Assembly: GCF_041242975.1 (NCBI RefSeq)
Contig: NZ_CP162488.1
Location: 1,416,001 to 1,480,000 of the forward strand
Direction: 5' to 3'
From: Xanthomonas sp. DAR 35659
Lineage (GTDB): Bacteria; Pseudomonadota; Gammaproteobacteria; Xanthomonadales; Xanthomonadaceae
Length of the DNA stretch: 64,000 nucleotides
Shown here: one piece after another, positions 27,246 to 35,796 of the stretch
Numbering within the stretch: position 1 is the stretch's first letter
Layout: every line of letters starts with the position of its first letter
Notes under the pieces: model-generated
The model's input: only the letters and a program-made list of their open reading frames with translations
What the model was told of the DNA's origin: nothing
Databases searched by the model: none
Program-made: the position numbers and the translations under genes

Positions 27246-27442
27246 CAACGGTCATTCCGCGTGCCGCTCCACCGGTGACGCGCACAGCATGAGTGGGAGA
27301 GCCGGATCGTCGGCCGCGGTGCAGCGCTACACTGCGCAGTGTCGCCGTGCGCAGGTAGGCCCGTTGCCGCGGGCGCCGCGCCGCGCGCGGCCGGCGCCCG
27401 CGCGATCTCCGCGCTTCCCCTCCCGCTCCTGCAAGGTCGTCC

Positions 27443-29080
27443 ATGTCTCCTTCCCTTCGCATCGCCATGGCCCAGTTCGATTTCCCGGTCGGCGCCGTGG
27501 CCCAGAACACCGATCGCATCGTCGCGATGATCGAGGAGGCGCGCGACGAGTACGGCGCCGACATCGTGCTGTTCCCGGAACTGGCGGTCAGCGGCTATCC
27601 GCCGGAGGATCTGTTGCTGCGCCCGGGCTTCCTCGCCGAGTGCGAACTGGCGCTGCAGCGCATCGCGGTGCGCGTGCGCGGCATCGTCGCGGTGGTCGGC
27701 TGGCCGCAGAGCGCCGGCAGCGTGGTCTACAACGCGGCCAGCGTGCTGCGCGACGGACGCATCGAGGCCACCTACCGCAAGCGCGAACTGCCCAACTACG
27801 CGGTGTTCGACGAGCGCCGTTACTTCGACGTCGATCCGGATGGCGGCAGTTGCGTGTTCGAGGTCAAGGGCACGTCGGTCGGGGTGGTGATCTGCGAGGA
27901 CCTGTGGTTCCCCGAGCCGCTGGCTGACACCGCGCGCCACGGCGCCGAACTGGTGCTGGTGCCCAACGCCTCGCCGTTCGAGCGTGGCAAGCACGCGCAG
28001 CGCGATGCGCTGCTGGCCGAACGCGTGCGCGAGACCGGGGTGGCGCTGGCCTATCTCAACGTCGTCGGTGGCCAGGACGCGCTGGTGTTCGATGGCGCCT
28101 CGGTGGTCGCCGACGCCGACGGCAGCGTGCACCCGGCCGCGGCCGCGTTCACCGACCAATGGCTGGTGGTCGACTACGCAACGCAGGCGCGCGCCTTCAC
28201 CCCGCTGCGCTGGATCGACGACGGCGACGAGAGCATGGACGCGCTGGCCTGGCGCGCGGTCGTGCGCGGGCTGCAGGACTACTGCCGCAAGAACCGCTTT
28301 TCCAAGGTGTGGCTGGGCCTGTCCGGCGGCATCGATTCGGCGCTGGTACTGGCGATGGCGGTGGATGCGCTAGGCGCGGACAACGTCACCGCGGTGCGCC
28401 TGCCATCGCGCTACACCGCCGGCCTGTCCAACGATCTGGCCGATGAGCAGTGCCGTGCGCTGGGAGTGAAGTTGGAGACGGTGGCGATCGAGCCGGCGTT
28501 CGAGGGTCTGCTGCAGGCGCTCGGGCCGCTGTTCGAGGGCACGCAGCCCGACATCACCGAGGAGAACCTGCAGTCGCGCAGCCGTGGTGTGATCCTGATG
28601 GCGCTGGCCAACAAGTTCGGCGGGCTGCTGCTGACCACCGGCAACAAGAGCGAATATGCGGTCGGCTACGCCACCATCTACGGCGACATGTGCGGCGGCT
28701 ATGCGCCGCTGAAGGACCTGTACAAGACCGAGGTGTTCGGCCTGGCGAAATGGCGCAACACGGTCGGTGGCGCGCCGGTGATTCCGCCGGCGGTGATCGC
28801 GCGGCCGCCGTCGGCGGAACTGCGCGCCAACCAGACCGACCAGGACTCGCTGCCGCCCTACGACGTGCTCGACGGCATCCTGTACCGCTTCGTGGACCAG
28901 GAACAATCGCGCGACGAGATCGTCGCCGCCGGGTATGCCGCGGACGTGGTGGACCACGTGGTGCGATTGGTGCGCATCACCGAATGGAAGCGGCACCAGG
29001 CCGCGCCGGGGCCGAAGGTGTCGCGGCGCGCGTTCGGTCGCGAGCGGCGTTATCCGATCACCAATGGGTATCAGGGATAG
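27443..29080 (+). CDS. nadE: glutamine-dependent NAD+ synthetase
   Basis: A 545-residue two-domain enzyme for the last step of NAD synthesis: amidation of deamido-NAD with ammonia released from glutamine. The N-terminal nitrilase-type domain shows the triad regions FPELAVSGYPPED (E), YRKRELPNY (K) and GVVICEDLWF (C). The C-terminal synthetase has the ATP pyrophosphatase loop LSGGIDSALVLAMA and TTGNKSEYAVGYATIYGDM. The start is the ATG at 27443, 8 bp after AAGG. Confidence 0.97.
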   Translation: MSPSLRIAMAQFDFPVGAVAQNTDRIVAMIEEARDEYGADIVLFPELAVSGYPPEDLLLRPGFLAECELALQRIAVRVRGIVAVVGWPQSAGSVVYNAASVLRDGRIEATYRKRELPNYAVFDERRYFDVDPDGGSCVFEVKGTSVGVVICEDLWFPEPLADTARHGAELVLVPNASPFERGKHAQRDALLAERVRETGVALAYLNVVGGQDALVFDGASVVADADGSVHPAAAAFTDQWLVVDYATQARAFTPLRWIDDGDESMDALAWRAVVRGLQDYCRKNRFSKVWLGLSGGIDSALVLAMAVDALGADNVTAVRLPSRYTAGLSNDLADEQCRALGVKLETVAIEPAFEGLLQALGPLFEGTQPDITEENLQSRSRGVILMALANKFGGLLLTTGNKSEYAVGYATIYGDMCGGYAPLKDLYKTEVFGLAKWRNTVGGAPVIPPAVIARPPSAELRANQTDQDSLPPYDVLDGILYRFVDQEQSRDEIVAAGYAADVVDHVVRLVRITEWKRHQAAPGPKVSRRAFGRERRYPITNGYQG

Positions 29081-29132
29081 CAGGGGTTGCGTGGCGGTCT
29101 TGGTGGGTGGTGGATCGGCCGCGGTGGGTGTC

Positions 29133-29158
29133 TGTCGCGGCTGAAGCCGCTCCTACAG
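29133..29158 (-). repeat. single REP-like palindrome copy
   Basis: The complement of the TGTAGGAGCGGCTTCAGCCG family lies in the gap between the convergent nadE and egtD genes. A GGGAATGGG-type repeat follows at 29249-29276. Confidence 0.85.
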
Positions 29159-29276
29159 GAGCGGCGAGGCGATCAGTAAACGCTTCGATCTTGGTAGCGC
29201 GTGCCAGCGCGGCGCGCTATCCGTTCGCGCAAATGCGCTTGCCAATCCCAATTCCCGATTCCCCACTCCCGGCCCT

Positions 29277-30260
29277 TCAGACCGCCTGCAGCAGGCGCAG
29301 CCCGAACGCATCGCCCTGCGCGTTCCAGCCATGGCTCACGCGCAGGCCGGCGGCGGCGGCCATCTCGCCGAAGCTCTGGTCGGTGTACTTGTGGCTGTAT
29401 TCCACCTGCATCGCTTCGCCGGCGGCGAAGTCGAAGTGGCGTCCGCCCACGCTGACCCGCTGCGCGCGCTGGCTGACCAGGGACGTCTCGATGCGCTCGC
29501 GTTCGCGCGCGTACACCGCACGATGGCGGAACTGCTCCAGGTCGAAGTCGCTGCCGATCTCGCGGTTGAGGCGGCGCAGCAGGTTCACGGTGAACGCAGC
29601 GGTGACGCCGGCGGCATCGTTGTAGGCCGCTTCCAGCATCGACACGTCCTTGACCAGGTCGATGCCGATCAGCGCGCAGCCGTCCTGCCGCATGGTCGCG
29701 CGTATCGACGCCAGCAGTTGGATGCCATCCTCGCGAGTGAAGTTGCCCAGCGTGGAGCCCGGGAAGAACACCAGCGTGCGGCGCGCGCCGCGCTGCGGCG
29801 CGGGCAGCGCCACCGGCGCGGTGAAGTCGGCGCAGACCGGCAGCATCTGGATGTGCGGAAAGCGCTCGGCCAGGCGCGCGGTGCTGGACATCAGCATGTC
29901 GCGCGAGATCTCGATCGGGGTGTAGGCCACCGGCGCGCGCAGGCCGTCCAGCAGCAGTTCGGTCTTGCGCCCACTGCCGCTGCCCAGTTCCACCACGTGC
30001 GCGCCGACGCCCACCGCCTGCGCGATCGAGGGCATGCGTGCCTCGAGCAATTCCAGCTCGGTGCGGGTCAGGTAGTACTCCGGCTGGCGGGTGATCGCCT
30101 CGAACAGGCGCGAGCCTTCGGCGTCGTAGAAATACTTGGATGGCAGCTGCTTGGGGCTGCGCGACAGGCCGGCGATCGCGTCGGCGGCGATGTCGCCCGC
30201 TTGCGGATGCAGGTCGGTGAGGGCGGCTTCGGTCAGTGCACGGGCGGTCGCGGCGTTCAT
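29277..30260 (-). CDS. egtD: L-histidine N-alpha-methyltransferase
   Basis: A 327-residue SAM-dependent enzyme that trimethylates histidine to hercynine, the first step of ergothioneine synthesis. Family features are PKQLPSKYFYDAEGSRLFEA and PEYYLTRTELELL at the N-terminus, VVELGSGSGRKTELLL for SAM, and FFPGSTLGNF. The start overlaps the egtB stop by 4 bp (ATGA), so the two are translationally coupled. The C-terminus carries MQVEYSHKYT, the histidine-binding tail region of the family. Confidence 0.95.
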   Translation of the reverse strand: MNAATARALTEAALTDLHPQAGDIAADAIAGLSRSPKQLPSKYFYDAEGSRLFEAITRQPEYYLTRTELELLEARMPSIAQAVGVGAHVVELGSGSGRKTELLLDGLRAPVAYTPIEISRDMLMSSTARLAERFPHIQMLPVCADFTAPVALPAPQRGARRTLVFFPGSTLGNFTREDGIQLLASIRATMRQDGCALIGIDLVKDVSMLEAAYNDAAGVTAAFTVNLLRRLNREIGSDFDLEQFRHRAVYARERERIETSLVSQRAQRVSVGGRHFDFAAGEAMQVEYSHKYTDQSFGEMAAAAGLRVSHGWNAQGDAFGLRLLQAV

Positions 30261-31546
30261 ACGGTGTCCTTGGCCAGGCGCACGCCGGCGAATTGCCACC
30301 GCGCATCGGAGGGGAAGAAATTGCGGTAGCTGGCGCGGATGTGCGCCTGCGGCGTGGCGCAGCTGCCGCCGCGCAAGACCCATTGCGCGTTCATGAACTT
30401 GCCGTTGTATTCGCCCAGCGCGCCCTCCCACGGGCGGAAGCCGGGGTAGGCCAGATAGGCGCTGCCGGTCCACTCCCAGACGTCGCCGAACAACTGCTGC
30501 AGGCCCGCATCCGCGGAGGGCGCGGACCGCGGATGCAGCGCATCGCGCTCGACGAAGTTGCCGGCGATGGCGACGCCGGTGGCGGCCTGTTCCCATTCGG
30601 CCTCGGTCGGCAGGCGCGCCCCGGCCCAGCGCGCGTAGGCGTCGGCCTCGAACAGGCTGATGTGGCACACCGGCGCGTGCGGATCGCGTTCGCGCCAGCC
30701 GCCGAGGGTGAATTCGCGTGCGCCGTCCGCGTGCCAGTACAGCGGCCGCTGCCAGTCCTCGGCGCAGCGCTTCGTCCAGCCGTCGCTGAGCCACAGGGCG
30801 ACGTTGCGGTAACCGCCATCGGCGATGAAGTCGGCATACTCGGCATTGCTCACCGGACGGCTGGCCAGCGCATGCGCCGGCACCAGCACGCGGTGCCGCG
30901 GCGATTCGTTGTCGTAGGCGAAAGCGTCCTGCGCCGGCCAGCCGGGCGCGCCGATCTCGCACACCTGCTCGTCGCGCTGGATCCAGCGCAGCGCGGTGGC
31001 CGGCGCGTGCGCCGTGGGCAGGTCCTGGCGATAGGCCGGGGCCAGCGGATTGCTCCAGAACGCATGCTTGATGTCGGTCAGCAGCAATTCCTGGTGTTGT
31101 TGCTCGTGCTGCAGGCCCAACTCCAGCACCTGCAGCGTCTGCGCGGACAGGTCGCCGGCCTGCAGCCGCGCCAACACGCGCGCCTCGACCTCGGCCCGGT
31201 AGTCGCGCACCTGCGTCAGCGATGGGCGCGACAGCACGCCACGGCGCGGTCGCGCATGCATCGGGCCGACGCTCTGGTAGTAGCTGTTGAACAGGTAGTC
31301 CCATTGCGGATCGATCACGCGATAGCCGGCGTCGGTGGCCAGCACGAAGCGTTCGAAGAACCAGGTGGTGTGCGCGAGATGCCATTTGGCGGGACTGGCA
31401 TCGTCCATGCTCTGCACCATCGCGTCTTCCTCGCTCAGCGGCGCGGCGAGCACGCTGGTGCGGTGGCGCACGCTGCGAAAACGCGTCGCCAGCGGCACGC
31501 TGGACGCTGCGGGCGAGGGGGATGCCGCCAGGGAGGTCGCTTGCAT
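30257..31546 (-). CDS. egtB: ergothioneine-type sulfoxide synthase
   Basis: A 429-residue non-haem iron enzyme that joins a thiol donor to hercynine with oxygen. The N-terminal DinB-like region holds the iron ligands: a histidine in SPAKWHLAHTTWFFERF and the HxxxH pair in LQHEQQHQELLLTDI. The C-terminal FGE-sulfatase-type domain includes FEADAYARWAGARLPTEAEW and WEWTGSAYLAYPGF, ending LRGGSCATP and the RxSYRNFF signature. It leads the egtB-egtD operon. Whether gamma-glutamylcysteine or cysteine is the thiol donor cannot be told; no egtA or egtC is nearby. Confidence 0.93.
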   Translation of the reverse strand: MQATSLAASPSPAASSVPLATRFRSVRHRTSVLAAPLSEEDAMVQSMDDASPAKWHLAHTTWFFERFVLATDAGYRVIDPQWDYLFNSYYQSVGPMHARPRRGVLSRPSLTQVRDYRAEVEARVLARLQAGDLSAQTLQVLELGLQHEQQHQELLLTDIKHAFWSNPLAPAYRQDLPTAHAPATALRWIQRDEQVCEIGAPGWPAQDAFAYDNESPRHRVLVPAHALASRPVSNAEYADFIADGGYRNVALWLSDGWTKRCAEDWQRPLYWHADGAREFTLGGWRERDPHAPVCHISLFEADAYARWAGARLPTEAEWEQAATGVAIAGNFVERDALHPRSAPSADAGLQQLFGDVWEWTGSAYLAYPGFRPWEGALGEYNGKFMNAQWVLRGGSCATPQAHIRASYRNFFPSDARWQFAGVRLAKDTV

Positions 31547-31668
31547 CGGCCAAGCTTAGGGGACGGCCGTGAATGTCCCGTCATGCGTGGTGGAACGTCG
31601 CGTTACGCTTGTGTCTGTTCTGCGATGGGAGCCCACTCTCCCGCTCGCGCCACCAGGACCGACCGCAC

Positions 31669-32895
31669 ATGTCCACGTCAGACCCATCCCACGCATTCAT
31701 GTCCGCGTCCACGGGCGGTGCCGCCGTGCCGGTCGGCGTGGTCGACCTGGCCGAGGCGGCGCGCGCCTTCGTCCTTCCCGACGGGGTGCGCTATCTGGAT
31801 ACCGCCAGCAAGGGGCCGCGGCTGGCCAGCGTGCTTGCCGCCGGGCAGGCGGCGCTGGCCGATGCGATCGCGCCATGGACGCTGTCCTTCGACGCCTGGC
31901 GCGCGCAGATCGAGGAACTGCGCGCGCTGGTCGCGGCCACCGTGTTCGCCGGCGACAGCGACGGCGTGGCGATGGTGCCGTCGGCCGCCTACGGCCTGGC
32001 CATCGCCGCGCGGCAGGCGCCGCTGGCGCCGGGCGAGGCGGTGTTGCTGCTCGACGGACAGTTTCCGTCCAATCTGCTCGCCTGGCAGCAGCGCTGCGCC
32101 GAGACCGGTGCGCATCTGGCGGTGGTGCGGCGCGGGCCGGGCCAGGATTGGACCGCGGCGGTGTTGGAGACGCTGGAGGCGCAGCCGCGGGTGCGCGTGG
32201 CGACCTTGCCCAACGCCTATTGGCGCGACGGCAGCCTGCTGGATCTGGACCGGATCGCGCCGCGCGTGCACGCGATGGACGCGATGCTGGTGCTGGATCT
32301 GAGCCAAAGCCTGGGCGTGCTGCCGGTGCGGCTGGACGCCTGGCGGCCCGATTTCGTGGTCTCGGTCGGACACAAATGGCTGCTCGGGCCGATGGGGCTG
32401 GCGTGGTTGTGGGCCTCGCCGCACTGGCGCGCGCATGGGGTGCCGTTCGAGCAGCATTGGCAGGCCCGCGATCCCGGCGCCGACTGGCACTTCCCGGTCG
32501 AGGCGCCGCCGCCGTTCCGCGCTGGCGCGCGCCGCTTCGATGCTGGCGGCGTGGCCGATCCGTTGCGCCTGGCGATGGCCAGCGCGGCGTTGCGGCAGTT
32601 GCAGCACTGGCAGCCGGCACGGATCGCGGCACAACTGGGCGCGCTCGGTGCGGCGTTCGAGGAGGAACTGCGGGCGCAGGGTGCTGGCGACTGGACGGTG
32701 CCGGGACATGCGCCGCACCTTGGCGCGCTGCGTCCGCCCGCGGCGGCGATGCAGGCGTTGCTGCCGTGGCTGCAGCGCGCCGAGGTGATCTGCACGCATC
32801 GCCACGGTGCGTTGCGCATCGCGCCGTATCTGCAGCTGACGCCGGAGGCGATGCGTGCGCTCGCGCGGGAGATGGTTGCTGTGGTGCGCGGGTGA
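31669..32895 (+). CDS. class V aminotransferase-fold PLP enzyme
   Basis: A 408-residue PLP protein of the kynureninase / cysteine desulfurase / isopenicillin-N-epimerase superfamily. Recognisable parts are LPDGVRYLDTASKGPRL at the substrate entrance, AMLVLDLSQSLGVLPV with the PLP-ring aspartate, and VVSVGHKWLLGPMGLAWLW, in which the lysine binds PLP. It is divergent from egtB with a 122-bp gap. EgtE, the C-S lyase that finishes ergothioneine, belongs to this superfamily, so this may be the lyase; sequence alone does not prove it. The start follows AGGA by 10 bp. Confidence 0.75.
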   Translation: MSTSDPSHAFMSASTGGAAVPVGVVDLAEAARAFVLPDGVRYLDTASKGPRLASVLAAGQAALADAIAPWTLSFDAWRAQIEELRALVAATVFAGDSDGVAMVPSAAYGLAIAARQAPLAPGEAVLLLDGQFPSNLLAWQQRCAETGAHLAVVRRGPGQDWTAAVLETLEAQPRVRVATLPNAYWRDGSLLDLDRIAPRVHAMDAMLVLDLSQSLGVLPVRLDAWRPDFVVSVGHKWLLGPMGLAWLWASPHWRAHGVPFEQHWQARDPGADWHFPVEAPPPFRAGARRFDAGGVADPLRLAMASAALRQLQHWQPARIAAQLGALGAAFEEELRAQGAGDWTVPGHAPHLGALRPPAAAMQALLPWLQRAEVICTHRHGALRIAPYLQLTPEAMRALAREMVAVVRG

Positions 32896-33029
32896 GTGTG
32901 GCTTTGGTCCTGGAAGAACTTGCAGCCAGGTTACTTGGTGCACTGCAGTCCCGACAGCGAGCTGACCCGGGATGTGCACCGCTTCGTTGGTCGCGACTGA
33001 AGGGCACCTCTAATAACGTCGAAAAGTGT

Positions 33030-33102
33030 CCTGTAGGAGCGGCTTTAGCCGCGACGAGGCGTTCCCGGTAAAGCCTGTCGCGGCTAAAGCCGCTCCTACA
33101 GG
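33030..33102. repeat. inverted pair of REP-like palindromes
   Basis: Copies at 33030-33055 and 33077-33102 face each other. Both have CTTTAGCC in place of CTTCAGCC, preserving the stem. Confidence 0.9.
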
Positions 33103-33182
33103 GGCTTGCAGTGCGCTGCTGGGGTCATGCAGAGGATTTTCGGTTCCAACGTTCACCGGGCCGGACGGCTTGCCGCTTCGCT

Positions 33183-33209
33183 TGTCGCGGCTGAGCCGCG
33201 CCTACAGGG
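33183..33209 (-). repeat. diverged REP-like copy
   Basis: A shortened copy (GTCGCGGCTGAGCCGCGCCT) of the same family, missing bases in the loop and CTCC segments. Confidence 0.65.
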
Positions 33210-33363
33210 GCGTGCGGCGAGTCCGGTGGGTGCGCGGTGGGAAGGCTTCAGTCCCGACGGGCCGACGCCGATCGTCGGCCGGTGCCACGCTGCGCTCGAT
33301 GGGAGGAGCGCACGAGCGCTTTCGCTAGTTGTACTGATCGAGCGGCGCCTGGACGCGCAGGCT

Positions 33364-34923
33364 TCAGCGCCGCGCCGCCAGGCGCAGGCCGCGCGGGGTC
33401 AGCACCCGCTCCAGGATCTCGAACAGGCCCTGCACCAGCAGCGCCAGCGCCGCCGCCGGCACCGCGCCTTCCAGGATCAGGCCCAGGTCGTCCAGGCGGA
33501 TGCCGGTGAGGATCGGCTGGCCGTAGCCGCCGGCGCCGATCAGCGCGCCCAGGGTGGCGGTGCCGACGTTGATCACCGCCGCGGTCTTGATGCCGGCCAG
33601 GATGGTGCGCAATGCCAGCGGCAGTTCGATTCGCAACAGCCGCGTGCCCGGCGGCAGGCCGATCGCCGCGGCGGTCTCGCGCAGTTCGCGGGCGATGCCG
33701 GTCAGGCCGGCATGGGTGTTGCGCACGATCGGCAGCAGGCTATACAGGAACAACGCGGCGATCGCCGGTTTGGCGCCGATGCCGAACAACGGGATCATGA
33801 ACACGAACACCGCCAGCGACGGCAGCGTCTGCAGCACGCCGGTCAACGACAGCACCAGCTGGCCGAGCCGCGGCCGGTACGCGGCGAGGATGCCCAGCGG
33901 CAGCGCGACCAGCAGGGCCAGGCCCAGCGACAGGCCGACCAGCGCCAGGTGTTCGCGCGTGCGCTGCAGTCCCCGCACCAGCCGGCTGTCCTGCGCCGGC
34001 GCGGCGATGCCCAGCCACTGCGCGGCGATCGCGCTTTCGGCGCGCTTGTCGAGCTTCGCTTCGGCATTGAGCCGTTGCATCGTCGCCGCGTCGATGCGCC
34101 CGCCCAGGCCTTGCAGCGCCTGTACGAAGCGCGGCGCGCGTTGCGCCAGGTCGGCGCGGTACAGGAACACCGCGGCGTAGCGCGGGAAATAGTGGCGGTC
34201 GTCCTGCAGCACCAGCAGGTCGTGCGCCGGGATCTCGGCGTCGGTGCTGTACAGGTCGGTGAGGTCGATCGCGCCGCTGTCCAGCGCGCGATAGGCCAGG
34301 TCGTGGTCGAGTCCGGTCGGGGTCTGCGGCAGGCGGTAGGCGTCGCGCACCCCGGGCCAGCCGTCGGCGCGCGAGATGAATTCGTTGCTGAGCCCCAGCT
34401 TCAGCGTCGGATGCGCGGCCAAGTCGGAGAGGCGGGCGATGCCCAGCGCCTGCGCGCGCTGCCGGCGCATGCCGAACGCATAGGTGTTGTCGAAGCCCAG
34501 CGGTGCGCTCATCGCCAGCCCGCGCTGCGCCAGCGCGCGGCGCAACGCGGCGTCGTCGGCGTCGGGCATCTGCAGGAGTTCGGCGGCCAGGGTGCCGGTG
34601 TACTCGGCATAGGCATCGATCGACCCCTGCTCCAGGGCGCGCCACAGGATGCGGGTGCCGCCGAGCTGGCGCCGGTGTTCGACCTCCACGCCGGCCTGGC
34701 GCCCGGCGCCGGCGGCGATCTCGCCGAGGACCACCGCCTCGGTGAAGTTCTTGGAACCCACCACCACCTTCTCCGGCGCCGCGCCGGCCACGCCGGCGAG
34801 CAGGGCGAGCATTGCCGCGAACACCAGCAGCGCCGAAGCGCGCAGCCGCCGCGCGATCCAACCGATGCCGCGCAGTAGCTGCGATCGCCGTCCATGCAGG
34901 GGGGCGAGGTGGTCGCATGGCAT
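33364..34923 (-). CDS. fused binding protein and permease of an osmoprotectant ABC transporter
   Basis: A 519-residue fusion. After a signal-like segment (SALLVFAAMLALLAGVAGAA) comes an OpuAC/ProX-type binding domain (about 55-310): VVVGSKNFTEAVVLGEI, then AYAEYTGTLAAELL and DLTDLYSTDAEI. The second half (about 325-519) is a BPD-type permease with RELRETAAAIGLPPG as the EAA coupling loop. The family imports glycine betaine, choline or similar solutes. Binding domain first and permease second is the reverse of OpuABC-type fusions. The start at 34923 has no clear ribosome site and is uncertain. It is encoded just after the ATPase gene. Confidence 0.88.
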   Translation of the reverse strand: MPCDHLAPLHGRRSQLLRGIGWIARRLRASALLVFAAMLALLAGVAGAAPEKVVVGSKNFTEAVVLGEIAAGAGRQAGVEVEHRRQLGGTRILWRALEQGSIDAYAEYTGTLAAELLQMPDADDAALRRALAQRGLAMSAPLGFDNTYAFGMRRQRAQALGIARLSDLAAHPTLKLGLSNEFISRADGWPGVRDAYRLPQTPTGLDHDLAYRALDSGAIDLTDLYSTDAEIPAHDLLVLQDDRHYFPRYAAVFLYRADLAQRAPRFVQALQGLGGRIDAATMQRLNAEAKLDKRAESAIAAQWLGIAAPAQDSRLVRGLQRTREHLALVGLSLGLALLVALPLGILAAYRPRLGQLVLSLTGVLQTLPSLAVFVFMIPLFGIGAKPAIAALFLYSLLPIVRNTHAGLTGIARELRETAAAIGLPPGTRLLRIELPLALRTILAGIKTAAVINVGTATLGALIGAGGYGQPILTGIRLDDLGLILEGAVPAAALALLVQGLFEILERVLTPRGLRLAARR

Positions 34924-35006
34924 GGCGCCGTGACGTGTTTGTTGCCGCGGCCCGCAATCCACCGATGCGTGCCTCGGTCGCGACCAGACTATCCCGCCGG
35001 CCGCCC

Positions 35007-35744
35007 TCACCGCGCGTCTTCCAAGGTGCGTTGCGCGTGCAGGAACTGGCCGACGAAAGGCTCGGCCGGCGCGTCCAGCAAGGTGCGCACGCTGCCTTGT
35101 TGCACGATGCGCCCGCCGCGCATCAGCACCAGCGTATCGCCCAGGTAGGCGGCCTCGGCGACGTCGTGGGTCACCAGCACCACGGTCTTGCCCAGCAGGG
35201 CGAACAACTCGCGCATCTGCGTCTGCAGTTCGTGGCGCACGATCGGATCGAGCGCGCCCAGCGGCTCGTCCAGCAGCAGCACCGGCGGGTCCAGCAGCAG
35301 CGCGCGGATCAGGCCGACGCGTTGGCGCTGGCCACCGGACAATTCGGCCGGATAGCGCGCCAGCAGCACGTCCGGCAGGCGGCATAGCGCGGCCAGCTCG
35401 TGCAGGCGCGCATCGATCCGCGATCGCGCCCAGCCCAGGGTCCGCGCGAGCAGCGCGGCGTTGTCGCGCGCGCTCAGGTGCGGGAACAGCCCGCCTTCCT
35501 GGATCACGTAGCCGATGCGGCGGCGTTGCGCCAGCAGGGTGGCGCGGCGCAGCGGCTCGCCCTGGAAGCGGACTTCGCCGGCGTCCGGCCACTCCAGCCC
35601 GAGCAGCATGCGCAGCACGCTGGACTTGCCGGCGCCACTGGGGCCGATCAGCGCGGTGGTGCGGCCGGGCGCGATGGTCAGATCGACCCGGTCCAGCGCG
35701 AGCGTGTCGCCGTAGCGGCGGGTGACCTGGTGCAGTGCGAACAT
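35007..35744 (-). CDS. ATP-binding subunit of an osmoprotectant ABC transporter
   Basis: A 245-residue ATPase of the OpuCA/ProV group. Walker A is GPSGAGKS, the Q-loop lies in YVIQEGGLFPHL, the signature is LSGGQRQRVGL, Walker B is PPVLLLDEPLGALD and the switch histidine is in VTHDVAEAAYLGD. It ends without the CBS domains of longer OpuCA proteins, so osmotic gating through CBS is absent. It pairs with the fused permease/binding protein encoded 83 bp downstream. Start chosen at 35744 (MFALHQVTRRYG); a further GTG or ATG upstream to 35774 is possible. Confidence 0.93.
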   Translation of the reverse strand: MFALHQVTRRYGDTLALDRVDLTIAPGRTTALIGPSGAGKSSVLRMLLGLEWPDAGEVRFQGEPLRRATLLAQRRRIGYVIQEGGLFPHLSARDNAALLARTLGWARSRIDARLHELAALCRLPDVLLARYPAELSGGQRQRVGLIRALLLDPPVLLLDEPLGALDPIVRHELQTQMRELFALLGKTVVLVTHDVAEAAYLGDTLVLMRGGRIVQQGSVRTLLDAPAEPFVGQFLHAQRTLEDAR

Positions 35745-35796
35745 GGCCGAAGCATAGCCGCAGGCCGCGACCACGCCGCGCGAAGACGGCGCGGCT

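Larger units (their letters stand above)
32896..33363. other. gene-free stretch with REP-like repeats
   Basis: 468 bp without a convincing gene. It holds an inverted REP pair (33030-33102), a diverged single copy (33183-33209) and a GC-rich hairpin-prone segment near 33250-33290. Confidence 0.7.

Noticed and set aside
34924..35592. Upstream extension of the fused permease/binding protein frame
   Set aside because: It overlaps the ATPase gene in another frame and precedes the signal-like segment.
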